Source: Petrosia ficiformis (taxonomy: Eukaryota > Porifera > Demospongiae > Haplosclerida > Petrosiidae). Taken from it: 64,000 nt of DNA. Where the stretch lies: contig OX345638.1 in assembly GCA_947044365.1 (NCBI GenBank), positions 3,829,201 to 3,893,200 of the forward strand, read 5' to 3'. Position 1 is the stretch's first letter. Each line of letters starts with the position of its first letter. Under the pieces are notes generated by a model. That model did not search any database and had not been told where the DNA came from. It saw only the letters and a program-made list of their open reading frames with translations. This document shows positions 1 to 11,394 of the stretch, one piece after another. A program made the position numbers and the translations under genes.

Positions 1-28
1 TTCCATCACTGAATTGGGTGTATAGACA
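1..28 (-). CDS. CABIT-SAM copy F, extreme 5' end only
   Basis: Bases 4-6 are the start codon on the minus strand, followed by one more codon before the left edge. The 5' leader (to about 28) and the next 90 bases upstream match the leaders of copies C, D and E almost base for base. This is therefore the start of another gene of the same family, the rest lying outside the window. Its position next to the broken DP copy mirrors copy E next to the intact DP gene. Confidence 0.75.
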
Positions 29-127
29 CAACTATAATAATTATAATACAGTGAAATTACTGGTGTTGTTTTGGTAATAGCATTTGTTTTGGTAGCTTAC
101 ATAAAGTGATTTAACATATCAAAACTA

Positions 128-754
128 CACTGTAAAAATGAATTTGTTATTTTAACAGACCAGTTGTTGCATGTACATTTATAATACATAGTTAGAAACA
201 TCAAATACAAGTACAATTAACATTTTGTCTGGTTATAATAATTATAATTATATATATATATAATATATATATAATAATAAAGAATGTTATGAGTACAGTC
301 ATGATTGTACATGTGGCAGTAAGGTGTATATTGGTACACACATTCATGATTGCATGATTAGTGATAATTGTTTTTACTGAAACAAATCGTTTCCTATTAT
401 CTTTTTTTTAAGTTATCAATAATAGCCTCTTTATATGGTAGTAGGGTGTATATTGGTATGTACATTCCTAATTGCATGATTAGTTTTTACTATAACCAAT
501 GATTTGAAACAAATTGTTTCATATTATCTCATTTTGAAGTTATCAATAACAGCCTCTTTATATGGTAGTAGGGTGTATTTAGGTATATGCATTTATGACT
601 ATAGTCATAACATTCCTTTTTTCCACTAGCTATATTATAATCAGACAAAATGCTAATTATCATGTTATTTCATGTTTCTAACAATGTATTGGAAATTTAA
701 GTGCAACTGAGGTAACAACTGGTCTGTTAAAATAACAAATTCATTTTTACAGTG
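128..754. mobile_element. MITE with CACTGTAAAAA ends and long inverted repeats
   Basis: About 43 bases at the left end reappear as a perfect reverse complement at the right end (roughly 128-170 and 712-754). Both ends start CACTGTAAAAA and are flanked by TA (126-127 and 755-756). A second member with the same ends lies at 24271-24708, where an empty site shows that TA is the target duplication. No transposase is encoded. The left flank is the copy F leader and the right flank is a gypsy fragment, so the surroundings were rearranged as well. TA targets suggest a Tc1/mariner-related source; that is inference. Confidence 0.75.
311..600. repeat. Tandem repeat of about 124 bp, 2.5 copies, inside the MITE
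   Basis: The phrase GGTGTATATTGGTA recurs near 323, 445 and 571 with changes, embedded in a longer similar unit that includes AGTTATCAATAA and AGCCTCTTTATATGG. The spacing is 122-126 bases. Confidence 0.7.
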
Positions 755-755
755 T

Positions 756-1190
756 ACTGCTTCTGTGCTGATTGACTTCAGGGGAATGGCTTCGGGATAC
801 CTGGTTGCATAGTCTACAAGCGTAAGAATGTACCTGTGGCCTTTTTCACTGAGCGGATGAAATGGACCAACCAAGTCAACAGCAACGCGTTTAAATGGCA
901 CATCGATGATTGGCATGTTTTCAAGTGGGGCTTTGGGAATTGTCCCCTTGGGTACAGTTTTCTGGCAAATGTCACATGACCTGCAGAACCTGGTAACATC
1001 TTTGCGTAATCCAGGCCAATAAAAGCTGCTCAATATCCTGTTAGTAGTCTTTTTGATTCCTAAGTGGCCTCCCATCATGGAGTTGTGAGCAGTTTCCATT
1101 ACCCGGAGACGTAGAGGAGTTGGTACTACAACTTGACGAAGAGACTCTCCATGGTTTATATTGGGATGAGTAAACAAACGATGAAGGATG
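756..1190 (-). mobile_element. Ty3/gypsy-like integrase fragment
   Basis: Reading leftward from about 1190, the frame encodes an H2C2 zinc-binding module (AHNSMMGGHLGIKK, then CRSCDICQK). It continues into the start of an integrase core, with the first catalytic Asp in the phrase VDLVGPFHPL. The frame is lost at 756, exactly at the edge of the MITE, and the rest of the core (second Asp and Glu) is absent. The other side ends where the LINE fragment starts. It is a dead fragment with no LTR, protease or reverse transcriptase visible. Confidence 0.8.
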
Positions 1191-2712
1191 TTAGATTTTA
1201 TCTGGAAAGATACCTTGATAGAAAGGGCTGTCAGCAAGAATGAAAAATTACTTAGTTGTTTTATAGATTTTACGAAGGCTTTCGATAGTATACCTCATCA
1301 GAGATTATGGTTTAAATTGGGTTCATTGGGTATTCATGGCAATTTACTCCAGACTCTTCAAAGTATGTATAGTGAAGCAAGTGCATCAGTTTTTTGGAAC
1401 AATAGTGTCTCCGACGAATTTTCATGTAACAGTGGTGTTAGACAAGGGTGTGGTCTTAGTCCAATTCTTTTCTCACTATACATAAACTCTATATTGAATG
1501 ATATTTGTGTAGATGAAGGAATATCACTTTTTAAGTGTAATATCAGAGGTATCCTGTATGCAGATGATGTGGTTATTTTTGCTAAAAACCATGCACAATT
1601 ACAACAAATCATGTTCAACCTGGAGTCTTTCAGTTTTATAAATGATCTGGCAGTTAATACAAACAAATCAAAAGTGATGTTATGTGGTCCAGTGAAAGAT
1701 AGAAACGGATTTCAAATCGAATATAAAAGAAAAATTTTGGAAAATGTAACAAATTTTAAGTATTTGGGAGTTACAGTAAGCAATAGAGGTTGTTATGTTA
1801 CTATGTTTAATCCACTAATAGATAGAAGTATGAAAGCAGTTGGACACCTACTATCCAAGTCAAAAGATATGGTAGAGGGAGGTTTGCAAGTCAGTACTTT
1901 ATGCAAATTATTTACATCAGTCATTAGTCCTTGCTTACTGTATGGAAGTCAGATATGGGGCATAAGTCCAAGGATAAAGCTAATAAAGAATGTTCTTGTT
2001 ATGTTTGGTAGAAGAATTTTAAATGTTCCGGAAAATTCTAGTATAATTGGTGTCTTGGGTGAACTGGGTTTTTTCCTTTAGAATTGTCTGCTAAATTGAA
2101 TGTTGTGAAATATTGGTATCGTTTGGCTGACCACCATTCTTGGTATAAATCTCTTAGGTCTGTCATGTCTAGCCATGGCTTGGAGCAAGCTATGTTGTGC
2201 CCTGATGTTGCTATAGCTATGTGTATCTTTCCAACTGTGGTTCAGGAATCTTTTATGGCTGAATGGGGGTTGGATTTAAGCCATCCTCTAGCAAAAAAGG
2301 GTGATGGCGAAAACAAGTTACTTATCGTTTATTATTCTTTCCATTTTGAAAATTATTTGGACAACGTTAAAATTAAGAAACATCGGGTAGCACTTACTAG
2401 ATTTAGGCTCAGTTGCCATAATTTACAAATTGAAGCTGGAAGACACCATATACCTAAAATTCCTTATGATAGACGTTTATGTGAAGAATGTGGAGTCATT
2501 CAGGATGAAATCCATGCTCTGTTGTTTTGTTGTCTCTATTCTGAGTATAGGGAGGGTTTCATGAAAGTCTTTCATGAACAAACTATGGATGTGTTTCAAA
2601 ATATTTCGTCTACTTTATTGTTTAGATTTATAATGAATTGTGAGGATCCTAAAGTACAACGTGCTTTAGGAGCATTTGTTTATCATATTCTAAAAGTTTA
2701 ATTTTATTGCTT
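1190..2712 (+). mobile_element. 5'-truncated non-LTR (LINE) retrotransposon, reverse transcriptase
   Basis: The frame from about 1200 to 2081 gives reverse transcriptase motifs: CFIDFTKAFDS (first catalytic Asp), GVRQGCGLSP, and the YADD box at 1557-1568. A second frame, 2084-2701, continues the same protein and ends with a zinc-knuckle-like pattern, CEECG then H and C. The two frames meet at a run of six T near 2070, so the copy carries a frameshift. The endonuclease and earlier parts are missing, as expected for a 5'-truncated insertion. The stop at 2701 is followed by AT-rich sequence. The clade was not determined. Confidence 0.85.
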
Positions 2713-3309
2713 TAAGGTGGTACTAGGGAGTGGGGGATGCGACTCCAATCAGTTTCAAAATAGAATATTATATAATATGACTCTAACCTGGTGTAATGGC
2801 AACCTTCATATCTTCTAATCACCTTTATAGGGTCCTGGAAGTGATAAAACATATATAAAATGTCCATTTTTGTAATCGCAATAAGTACAAAACGGAGAAA
2901 GCCACGCCCACCAATCATGGCATGCACCAAGTACAATGCATTTAGAGAAAACAAATAGAGCCGTTTTCTGGAAATTCATTTTATTTTTATAGTTACAAGA
3001 GGCTGAAGAAAGCTGAATTCTGTAGCTTTTCACTGAAACCATAAAATCTACCTTTCTAGGCACTATCAAACTCCGATCTTTCTCAGAGAGCAACTACAGT
3101 TACCCGCCAGCACCTCCCACTCTATGAGGGGCTGGCTACGCGAGACTAGCTGCAGCCTTTGTCGCTTAGAAGCAGAAGAATCTAACTGATTCACATCTAA
3201 ACAATCAATAATAGTCCGCTGTCTACCTTTACTTTGCTTCTGAAAGGCCATCACAAATAAACAAACTTGACAAGTGTCGGAATATAATTAATTTTAATAA
3301 TAATTAGCT
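2713..3309. other. Unassigned repeat-like stretch
   Basis: No convincing gene. Short minus-strand open frames overlap each other in two frames and lack recognisable domains. Near 3130-3152 there is GGCTGGCTACGCGAGACTAG, close to the ends of the foldback element at 22896-23293, so at least part of this is old transposon sequence. Confidence 0.4.
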
Positions 3310-3489
3310 ATATCGAGCATTCGTACTCGAAATTCACATAATTTACAGCCTTTTGCTAGGACTGCTTCTTGTTTAAATTCATTTTTGAATAGTTCAGTTA
3401 GTTTGTGGAATAAATTACCTTACCATATTGTTTCTTCTAAGTCTTATTATAGTTTTAAATTACTAATTAGAAATTTACTTAGTTTGTAA
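3310..3489 (+). mobile_element. C-terminal tail of a second LINE reverse-transcriptase protein
   Basis: One frame reads through about 57 codons to a stop at 3487-3489. It contains the order typical of LINE ORF2 tails: TRN..NLQPFART, then NSF, then LWNKLP, then a closing hydrophobic helix. It is followed by an AT-rich 3' end with a (TTA)n run near 3523-3546. Only the 3' end is present. It is separated from the LINE at 1190-2712 by 600 bases of other sequence, so it may be another insertion. Confidence 0.7.
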
Positions 3490-3911
3490 TTTTAGTTAAT
3501 TCTTATTCAGTGTAGAGTAATTTATTATTATTATTATTATTATTATTTTATTTTAAGTGCTTTCCTAATATTAGCCTTGTGCTATCGAAAGACCCTTCAC
3601 TATCTATATTATAAAAAAAATATTTTAAAATATTTTTAAAAAAGGGTAGTTACGTTTTGATGTGTCCCAAGAGTCTTCTCAAGTCTGGAAACAGTAACCG
3701 TGAGTTATAAATATTCTAACAGAAGGGTTTTTAGCAAAAGCCTCTTGTTATTCTTGATCCCTGTATAATTTGAAGTCTGCTAGTAGCTCGTTGGAGCCAC
3801 TAATATTCGTAGTTTTCCCTAAATTTCGCGAACACACACACACAGACGCACAATAATTATGATACGCTACGCGGCGAGGGTAATTACAAATAATAATTAT
3901 AATGTTTTTTT
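3490..3911. other. LINE 3' end and unassigned AT-rich sequence
   Basis: Holds the (TTA)n tract, A-rich runs near 3612-3650 and a short CACACA run at 3833-3843. I see no gene. At 3912 the sequence becomes alignable with 38250 onward, so this is the left edge of the duplicated block. Confidence 0.5.
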
Positions 3912-4059
3912 GTTTTATGTACAGAAAACTTCATACAAAACTACAGATTTGAATGCATAAAATTGTTAATCTACAAAAGAGAGGAAAGAATCTATAGGAT
4001 AAGCAACATAATAGGAGTAAACACAACTCAATTAGATTCCAATTATAAAATGTAATATA

Positions 4060-6911
4060 TAGAGTATGGGAGGGTATTATGAGACATGTAACTATTTTTC
4101 ATCATAACTTCAATTCTAAAAACTTTAAAAACTCGAAATTTTAAAAGAAATTTCTTTAAGCATGATATTTTACAACAATATATTTGTGTGTGAAAAAAAA
4201 AGTATTGAATTACAATACATACAAAAAATTAATTATTCAAGTTGTACCAATTATGAGACAAGTGTTGGTATTATGAGACACTATAAAATTCAAATGATGA
4301 ACACAAATTTAAGGTTCAGAAGTTTATACCTGACATTCAAAGCAATAGTAAAAGTCAGGAATCTCCTCCTCTCTTGTATAACCAGTACATTTCAGATCAT
4401 ACCATGCCTCACAGCTGTCGCAGCACACCCACACATCGCCTTCATCTGGATAGACAAAACCACACTTAGGACAAATAGCACTGTCTTCATCATCTTCACC
4501 AGAGTTTTCTTCCTCATTTACCACAGAGTTTCCTTTCTGTTGCTGTGATTTTCCAGGTTTCGCTTTCGTTTTCCTTTCCTTAGGTTTCTTTTGAAGCTTC
4601 TGTTTCTTTCCCATTTTTTTCTTCTCCTTTTCTGCCTCCTTTACTTTCTTTTTTTCTTCTTTCTCTGCCTTCCTTTTCTCTCTTTCTAATCGTCTAGCTT
4701 CCTTAGCTTGCTGTTCAGCTGCCTTTGCAGCTTCCTGTGACTTCATTTTCTCCAACACTTCTATGTCTGTAATGCACACAGCCTTTTTATTAAGACCCTC
4801 CTTGCACTTTCTTTTCTTAGTAGCTTCTTTTGGTTTTGGTAGAACTAAAACTTCTGATAGGACAGCGGAAGAATCAGAAGCTCCAACAGATGATGACAAT
4901 GTCCCAGATTGTGACTCTACACTGAGTGAATTACTGAAACAATGCTCACTACTGGCATCAGTGGGGTGATTAATTCGAACCCATGCTTCATAATCAGGAT
5001 CTTGTAGATCATAACCTTCTTGAAAACGACGTTCGTACAACCTCTCTTGTTCAGATGTACATAGCAGATCATTGGACTGAATGTCATCCAGCTGTAAGTC
5101 AGTCAGCTTAATTACTAAATCAACACTTGCCTGTTCTGTTTCACAATCTACTACTGCTGCCAGCTTTTTTGTGACTGTACCATCACTAGAGGATTGTTCT
5201 TTGTGACCCTCACCACTAGTGGGTTTTTTAGGACATTGAAAGGCTTTGGAGGGTGCCAAATCTCTATCATCGATAGCTCCTGGATTTAAAGGATAAACAC
5301 CACTCTTTCTAAAACCACTCATGATATTCACAGGAGTGTGTGAACTAGGCCATGCTGATCCAATTAAAGATGCTATCAGATCTGTGGTAATTACACGACC
5401 AGGGTTTTTGGCAATATACATGGCACAGGCTTTGGAGAAGTTGGCTTTGAATGACTTGAAGACACCTACATCCAACGGCTGCAATATGTGACTTGTATGT
5501 GCAGGTAAACAGAGGAGATGAATATCATTAGCACGAGCTAACTCGATCAGTTCAACGGAGACATGTGATGCATGACCATCCTGAATTAGAACCACAGGTC
5601 GAGCTGGAGGAATATTCTCCAAGAAGAATTTGAACCATTCCAAATAGACTTCTTTGGACATCCAACCACTCTCAGTTTTACTGAAGAGAGTTCCAGGAAC
5701 AGCCCCTTTCCTAAGATGATCAGGTACGCTCCTTTTACGAGGAAAAACTAAGCATGGTGGCAATACAATAGCAGATGCAGAAACACACGACAGAATTGTG
5801 TGAGTTTTTCCTCGTTCTGCTGAAGAAATGGTATATACTTTATGGCGACCTAATTCAGCTATCACTTTGCCTGGTCTATGGACAATGGTAACTCCAGTCT
5901 CATCTGCATTAAATATCTGCATAGGCTTGGAAATTACATTTAACTTGCCATAAATAGCCCCCAGTTTACCAAAAAAGTCACTGATGTTTTCTTTGTTGGC
6001 ACTTAAAGCACGACAATAGGCCAATGATTGGGGCATGCGAACAGTCAAATTAGGGTGTCGTGACTTGAAACCTTGAAACCACCATCGACCAGCCTTTTCA
6101 TTTTTGAAAGGATGGGGCCTCTTGCATTTTTCAACAATAATATATACCATATGCATTACAGCTTCCCTTGTAAGCCCATAACCCATATCAGCCATCTGTA
6201 TTAAATAATGCACAATTCTTTCTTCTTCTTCTTTGGTTAAGATCGTTGCAGGCCCTGGTCGACAATCAAGGTCCACTTTGCCTGTCACTCTTCTCCTTAA
6301 TGTTTCGACAGGTACATTATACAGCCTTCCTGCCTCTCTTAATCCTTTACCTTGATTCACACTCTCCACAGCTGCTCTCATGCTTTCGTCACTCCATAAT
6401 TTTCTGGTTTTTCTTGCTTCCATTAGTATAGCCCAGATCCCTATGATCATGAAAAAATATTTATTATCATGATTATAATTACGTATTTTTCACTATTGGA
6501 GAGCATTATATAAACGCTATCTACTACTGACAGGTTAACTGTTCTATTTAAAAGGCTAAAACGAATTTACATTCATCTCACCGGGAGAAAGCGGGCTCAG
6601 TCCCGTTTTTTTGACGAAATAGAGACACTTGATTCAATCAAAAATCCCAAAGAAAACAGTCCTGCAGAACAACTTAGTCGTCCACCATTTATAAAATCCA
6701 AATCTCTCTACTGAGCATGCTCAGAAATCCAACCAATAAGCTTATGGTGTCATCGTTGCGGTTGCGTATTTTCGTAGCTTACTTTGTTTCTGGCTTTTAA
6801 AAAATTTGTGGTAAATTGTCTATGTGTAATAAACTAGTAACAATAATTTCAGGCAAATTCGTTTGTGTGTCTCATAATACCTACCGTCTCATAATGCCTA
6901 CCCATACTCCA
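4060..6911. mobile_element. pogo/Tigger-like DNA transposon with PHD-finger transposase
   Basis: The ends are inverted repeats: GAGTATGGGAGGGTATTATG (from 4062) against GAGTATGGGTAGGCATTATG read from the other end (to about 6909). A second inner motif, GGTATTATGAGACA, occurs on both sides. The element is flanked by TA (4058-4059 and 6912-6913). The matching place in the other DP copy (38410-38436) runs straight across without the insert, which fixes the ends. It contains one intact transposase gene on the minus strand. Confidence 0.88.
4324..6423 (-). CDS. pogo-type DDE transposase with C-terminal PHD-like zinc finger
   Basis: Cut-and-paste transposase of 699 residues, nuclear. Residues 1-55 form a psq/pogo-like helix-turn-helix (KGLREAGRLYNVPVETLRRR). 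The DDE_1 catalytic core follows: Asp174 in FNADETG, Asp282 in QDGHASH and Asp318 in ILQPLDVG. A linker with long Lys/Glu-rich stretches follows, about 555-640. The last 50 residues are a PHD-like finger with CPKC, CCDSC and YYCFEC pairs. Where PHD fingers normally have a histidine (WYHxxC) this protein has Asp (AWYDLKC), so metal binding at that site may be altered. I chose the second Met (6423) because it directly precedes the helix-turn-helix; an upstream Met at 6450 would add nine residues. The intact frame suggests a recent insertion. Confidence 0.9.
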   Translation of the reverse strand: MEARKTRKLWSDESMRAAVESVNQGKGLREAGRLYNVPVETLRRRVTGKVDLDCRPGPATILTKEEEERIVHYLIQMADMGYGLTREAVMHMVYIIVEKCKRPHPFKNEKAGRWWFQGFKSRHPNLTVRMPQSLAYCRALSANKENISDFFGKLGAIYGKLNVISKPMQIFNADETGVTIVHRPGKVIAELGRHKVYTISSAERGKTHTILSCVSASAIVLPPCLVFPRKRSVPDHLRKGAVPGTLFSKTESGWMSKEVYLEWFKFFLENIPPARPVVLIQDGHASHVSVELIELARANDIHLLCLPAHTSHILQPLDVGVFKSFKANFSKACAMYIAKNPGRVITTDLIASLIGSAWPSSHTPVNIMSGFRKSGVYPLNPGAIDDRDLAPSKAFQCPKKPTSGEGHKEQSSSDGTVTKKLAAVVDCETEQASVDLVIKLTDLQLDDIQSNDLLCTSEQERLYERRFQEGYDLQDPDYEAWVRINHPTDASSEHCFSNSLSVESQSGTLSSSVGASDSSAVLSEVLVLPKPKEATKKRKCKEGLNKKAVCITDIEVLEKMKSQEAAKAAEQQAKEARRLEREKRKAEKEEKKKVKEAEKEKKKMGKKQKLQKKPKERKTKAKPGKSQQQKGNSVVNEEENSGEDDEDSAICPKCGFVYPDEGDVWVCCDSCEAWYDLKCTGYTREEEIPDFYYCFECQV

Positions 6912-9082
6912 TACCTGGACACAACACACTTATCACAGACACTTATTCATAAAATTATATATTAAGTATTAATGCATACAACAGATATACACACAAATAC
7001 TGTGTATATAAAAGAAGGACATTGCACCTGAAAAAATAATGGTTAATAATTTAAACACAAGATGTTTTATCTTAATTAGAAAATTCTCAAAAACATTTAC
7101 TCTGCTCATGTGGTAGGGTATGTTAAAAATGAACCTGCAGTTGTTGTTGCATTGTCTGTTTGTTTTATAGACTGGTTCTGTGATGATTGTGGCTGTTGTT
7201 GATAGGGCAATCCATTCAATAGAGACATATTATTTGATGAAGGTAGAGAAGACGACTGACCAGCAATCATTGGCTGGCTGGGATTAACAGCCAGAGATTT
7301 TAATAAAGGGGACAGTGAAGTTTTAGAAAAAGGAGAAGGTGCAAAGTTCAAAGGTCGTGCAGTAACAGTACCACTGCGTAACTGGGCAGTGCTTTGTGAA
7401 GTAGTAGGAGGAGAGTTAAGAATTTGAGAGGTTTTAAAAGGAGAACTCGAAGATAAAAGTGAATGGTTATCAGCCAGTTGTAATTGCTAGAGTATTGATG
7501 AAACTGCTGCAACACTATTAGGTGAATTTACACCAGGTGCTGTACATGTTGCAATAGCCATTGGAGAATTAATTGAAGTGATACTGCTACTGGTCTCATT
7601 TAGTAGAGGAGTGAGATGGGCAGTAGCAGTGAGAGACAATTGACAGGTAGTAGGTGTAGATGTATTAGTTGATTGAGTTATAGGAACTATTCCAGGAGGC
7701 GGGTTTGTTAACGGGGACTGAGGTACAGTGTGAGATAAAGCCGATATCCGAGCCATTTCTGTGAGGATGTAACATTATATACACCATTGGTCCATTACAT
7801 AGTGATATAACTGTATGTATATACATTGTATACATAACAGAGTACATACACATAATGATAATTTCAGAGACTATATTTTTGTACAAACATTGTTGCAAGT
7901 TCAAATATTGTCCTACTATAGTACCAAAATCTTTACATACCATCACTGTATTAGTGTTGTTTTAGTTAACTATAAATAAAGTTAACTAAACTATAACTAA
8001 ATTACAAGTCTATTGCAATAACTATAGCTTTGTTAGTTTAGTAATCTTTGTTATCAATACCATGGAGCATGGGCGATCACCATAGTAACCTTTGATGTAC
8101 CTGAGGGAGCTATATGCCCATAACACCGTCTTGAAATATTGAATGATAAATGAAAATTTCACAGTTCACGCAATAGTACATTTTTGTAGCTGTAGTGCTG
8201 TACCATGGTAAAAATCAGATAAATCTTTGTTAGTTTACATCCCATTGAAATGTTTTGTATATACATGTATACGATTACTTCTTACACTGACCACACATTT
8301 AGTGAAGTCATAGAAGTATAACACATCCTACTGTACAAACTTACCTTCTAAAACAGGTTCAAGTATATTTGGTAATTGAGATTTTGCTTGTGCTAGGGAT
8401 TCAGGAGTACAACTACCTGAATATAATCCACAATCTAATCCCATTTTCTTCAGTATATCAACATCTTGATGCAGTTCAAATGTGTTGTCAAAATTAAAAA
8501 CATACTCTGATCTAAGGACAAGAAAGGTTTGTCAATAATGATAAATATAGACATTGACAGACCAACAGAGTCTGTGAGACACAGAACAGACACACATACA
8601 TGTACATACAGACAGTCAGTCAGGCAGACAGACCGATCGACAGACCGACCGACACACGGGCACATGCACATACAGACAAAGAAAGTGGTGAGATATCAAT
8701 TTGATAATAACTATAGTCTGTTCACATTCACGATGTCCTCAAAATTAGGATATGATGACTTTATATGTAATATAGTGTATAGTTTAATGTCATAAGGTTA
8801 ATACTAACTCAATAATGAAGTAATGGATTGAAATTTGACATACACAAAAAAAGAATGGGAAGCACACGAAAATGGTGCAGGTGAAAAGATCGTTTGTCAT
8901 TCCGAACTAAAGTTATGCACATTTTGCTAAGGTCATGATGAACGTGAATGACCTTTAACAAATTTTAGTGGATTAAGGAAGGATGATTGACTCTATCGTT
9001 CTCCTCTAGTAAGAACACTACACCCAAGCAAAATTAAATTTTAGAATAGGTATGTGTACATGGCATATGTACTTGTATATAC

Positions 9083-9557
9083 CAGGGCATTGGGATTGAA
9101 TAAGCCAAGATGTGGAATGATCCAATTCAGATTCACGTTACAGATGCTTCAATTCCAATTTCATTCCATCAGAACTCAGATTCTAGCAGGTAGTGTTGTG
9201 AATTACACTACAATTCATGTCATTCTATACCATTCCACCCACATTAGAGTAAAAAACTAACCATTTAAATGAATTTTAACACAGATTGAATTTAACATTC
9301 AAGGACGTTAATAAAACCTAATAAGTAATAGTCACTGGTCAATGTGGTCATTGTAGTTAACACACATGTGTGTGCGACAGAAAGAAACACACCCCTCATT
9401 AATTAAGAGCCAAATAAGAGGGGGTCCTTTTCCATGGAATTGCTTATACCATTCCAAGGCAACATGCAATTCAATTCTCATTCATATAGCATCAGTTACC
9501 AAGTCATAATTCCACCCCAATTCAAAATGGAACATTCCAATTCAATTCCAATGCCTG
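9083..9557. mobile_element. MITE with CAGGGCATTGGGATTGAA ends
   Basis: The left end CAGGGCATTGGGATTGAA and the right end, read in reverse, CAGGCATTGGAATTGAA are imperfect inverted repeats. The stretch is missing from the corresponding part of the intact DP intron. No coding capacity is seen. Confidence 0.55.
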
Positions 9558-9611
9558 CAATAATTTAAATTACATTCACAATGTGTTGTCTATATAAGAA
9601 GCATAAAGTAC

Positions 9612-9775
9612 ATGCGTCTGTCTGGAGTACAGAGTGTCGTGGGTTCGAATCCCACCTGAGGCAATTCTCATTTTCATTTTTCCATTGCCTCAGGTGTCTT
9701 TCTTTCTTTCTTTCTTTCTTTCTCTCTTTCTTTCTACATCTCTGATAACATCATGTACATTAATTAGTTATAGTG
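9612..9775 (+). mobile_element. tRNA-related retroinsert with CTTT tail
   Basis: Contains a perfect tRNA T-arm and B box (GTGGGTTCGAATCCCAC) followed by CTGAGGCA, but no matching 5' acceptor strand or D-arm, so it is not a complete tRNA gene. CACCTGAGGCAAT is repeated as its reverse complement 18 bases later, making a 13-bp hairpin. A (CTTT)n tract at about 9697-9735 follows. The equivalent site in the other DP copy lacks the insert. Confidence 0.55.
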
Positions 9776-10690
9776 TACGATTACTCACTTGTCACTTGAT
9801 ATGCTACAGTCAATGGTGGTCTGTTTACTTGTATTGACTAGAATAAATGGAAGTCCAATAGCTGAGTGTTAAGTGGGAGGTTCTCCTGATTCTATTCGCT
9901 CAAGATTTCGTTTCATCAAATTCTTGAGAGTCAAAATCTGATAATATATAATTTTATAATTGTCCTTTGAACTGAGCATTCAGATCTATTACTTTGTACC
10001 GTTTAATGTATACACGTGTAGAAACTGAACATTTGAAAATTGCTTTGAAATGGTGGTAGATAATTTACTTACTGTTACCAGCTGGTTAGAAGGACAATAA
10101 AAACACTAAAGTCACACTTATAAAATATCCACTATAGTAAAACAGTGGGGTTCACCAGAAATCAGTCATAAAATTATTTTTGTGGGTTGATGTACTGTAT
10201 CTATCAGTATTACAATAATGTAAGGTTTGTGTTCTTTTATATTACATGTACATGTACATGTAGGTTCATTAAGCAGTGCCTTTCAGTTGAACTATCATAT
10301 TGTCCTTTATATGCTATGCCTTTTTGATTAAACATGTCCATGGTATTACATACATGTACATATATGTAACACAAACATGCATTTACATATTCTACAATGG
10401 AAGTGATTTTATATCTTATATATATATATATATGTAATTTTGATTGGGTGTGTGTACATGTACATGTATGTGAATTCCTAATGCTTTCAATGTTTATGTT
10501 ATACCATGTAAAAGGTATTGATCGTTTATCAATACTAAAATCAAGTGCTTCGAAACTTTATGTTGAGTATTTGAAAAAACGCAACCTGGTAACCAATTTA
10601 ATCTGTTGAAACAACTCAGTTTTTACAGTATGAAACTTACTTTTAATTATGTGAACTGAAAACATACACATTGTGTGTTTGTGTACGATT

Positions 10691-11085
10691 CATGGCTCAC
10701 AGGGCCATCCCTATGATTGCTTTCAATGGGGTTTAATGTACATGCATATACTGTATATGTATTTAAATTCTTGTGTCATTTACCTGTATACGTATTGTAT
10801 ACGTACATGTAGTTAAGGAAGTGCGTTATTCCGCGAAGATTAGTCAATTAATGGGCGTGGTGCATAAAAGAACATGCTCAAGCTATATACATGTAGCTAT
10901 ACAGACTAGCAGGAAATAGGCTGCATGCTTGTAGTTTATGGAACTAAAATAGCTGTTCTATATTCCTAAAGTTCTACAAGATTCTTTAAAAAGTAGATAA
11001 TCAAAATAATAACCATAATAGGTTGTTGTGTTTCAGACATGAGAAAGTCAGCAGTAATGATTGTTAGGCAATCATAGGGATAATT
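10691..11085. mobile_element. MITE family TATCCCTATGATTGC, copy 1
   Basis: Starts with GGGCCATCCCTATGATTGC and ends with GGCAATCATAGGGATA. The inside includes TTCCTAAAGTTCTA and AAGTAGATAATCAAAA, shared with the copies at 22841, 43645, 49463 and 58141. It matches the copy at 43645 in the other DP duplicate, so this insertion predates the duplication. Confidence 0.7.
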
Positions 11086-11154
11086 TTTCCTCCATATATC
11101 TTTATTCGCTAACAATTCTCTAATACACATCAACTATCATGTGTTCATAAAGGT

Positions 11155-11394
11155 CACAGCCTTGTCGAGCAAGAGAAGGACAACCAATAGCTCGATCGTT
11201 CACGCTTCACCCAGGGTAACTAAGTATGACCTCGTGGACCGTCGAGGTGTAATCGTTCACACCACGTGATATATCATGCCACGCCTAGGCGTTTATTTCA
11301 GGCTAGGCGTTTATTTTGAATTTAATGACGATGCCCAGGCGTTTATACAAGGCTAGGCGTTTATTTGGGAGAGGCGTTTATACGAGGAAATACG
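11155..11394. other. Insertion with repeated AGGCGTTTAT motif
   Basis: AGGCGTTTAT occurs five times between about 11285 and 11382, some preceded by GGCT. The segment replaces the part of the duplicated block that would hold DP exons 8 and 9. It is probably a repetitive element of its own; no coding frame is seen. Confidence 0.45.

Larger units (their letters stand above)
7106..9937 (-). pseudogene. Broken duplicate of transcription factor DP exons 10-12
   Basis: Three pieces match the intact DP gene. Exon 10 is 9789-9937, exon 11 is 8345-8511 and exon 12 is 7106-7758, all with GT/AG borders kept. Exon 10 has a CAA to TAA change (near 9869-9871, after PPT). Exon 12 has CAG to TAG at 7487-7489 and lacks about 170 bases that encode the Q-rich stretch in the intact copy. 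Exon 11 is open. The counterparts of exons 8 and 9 are deleted, and exons 1-7, including most of the DNA-binding region, lie outside the duplicated block. It cannot make a working DP; it might still be transcribed. Confidence 0.88.

Noticed and set aside
9640..9665. Complete tRNA gene
   Set aside because: Only the T-arm and 3' strand are present; no partner for the acceptor stem, no D-arm or A box.
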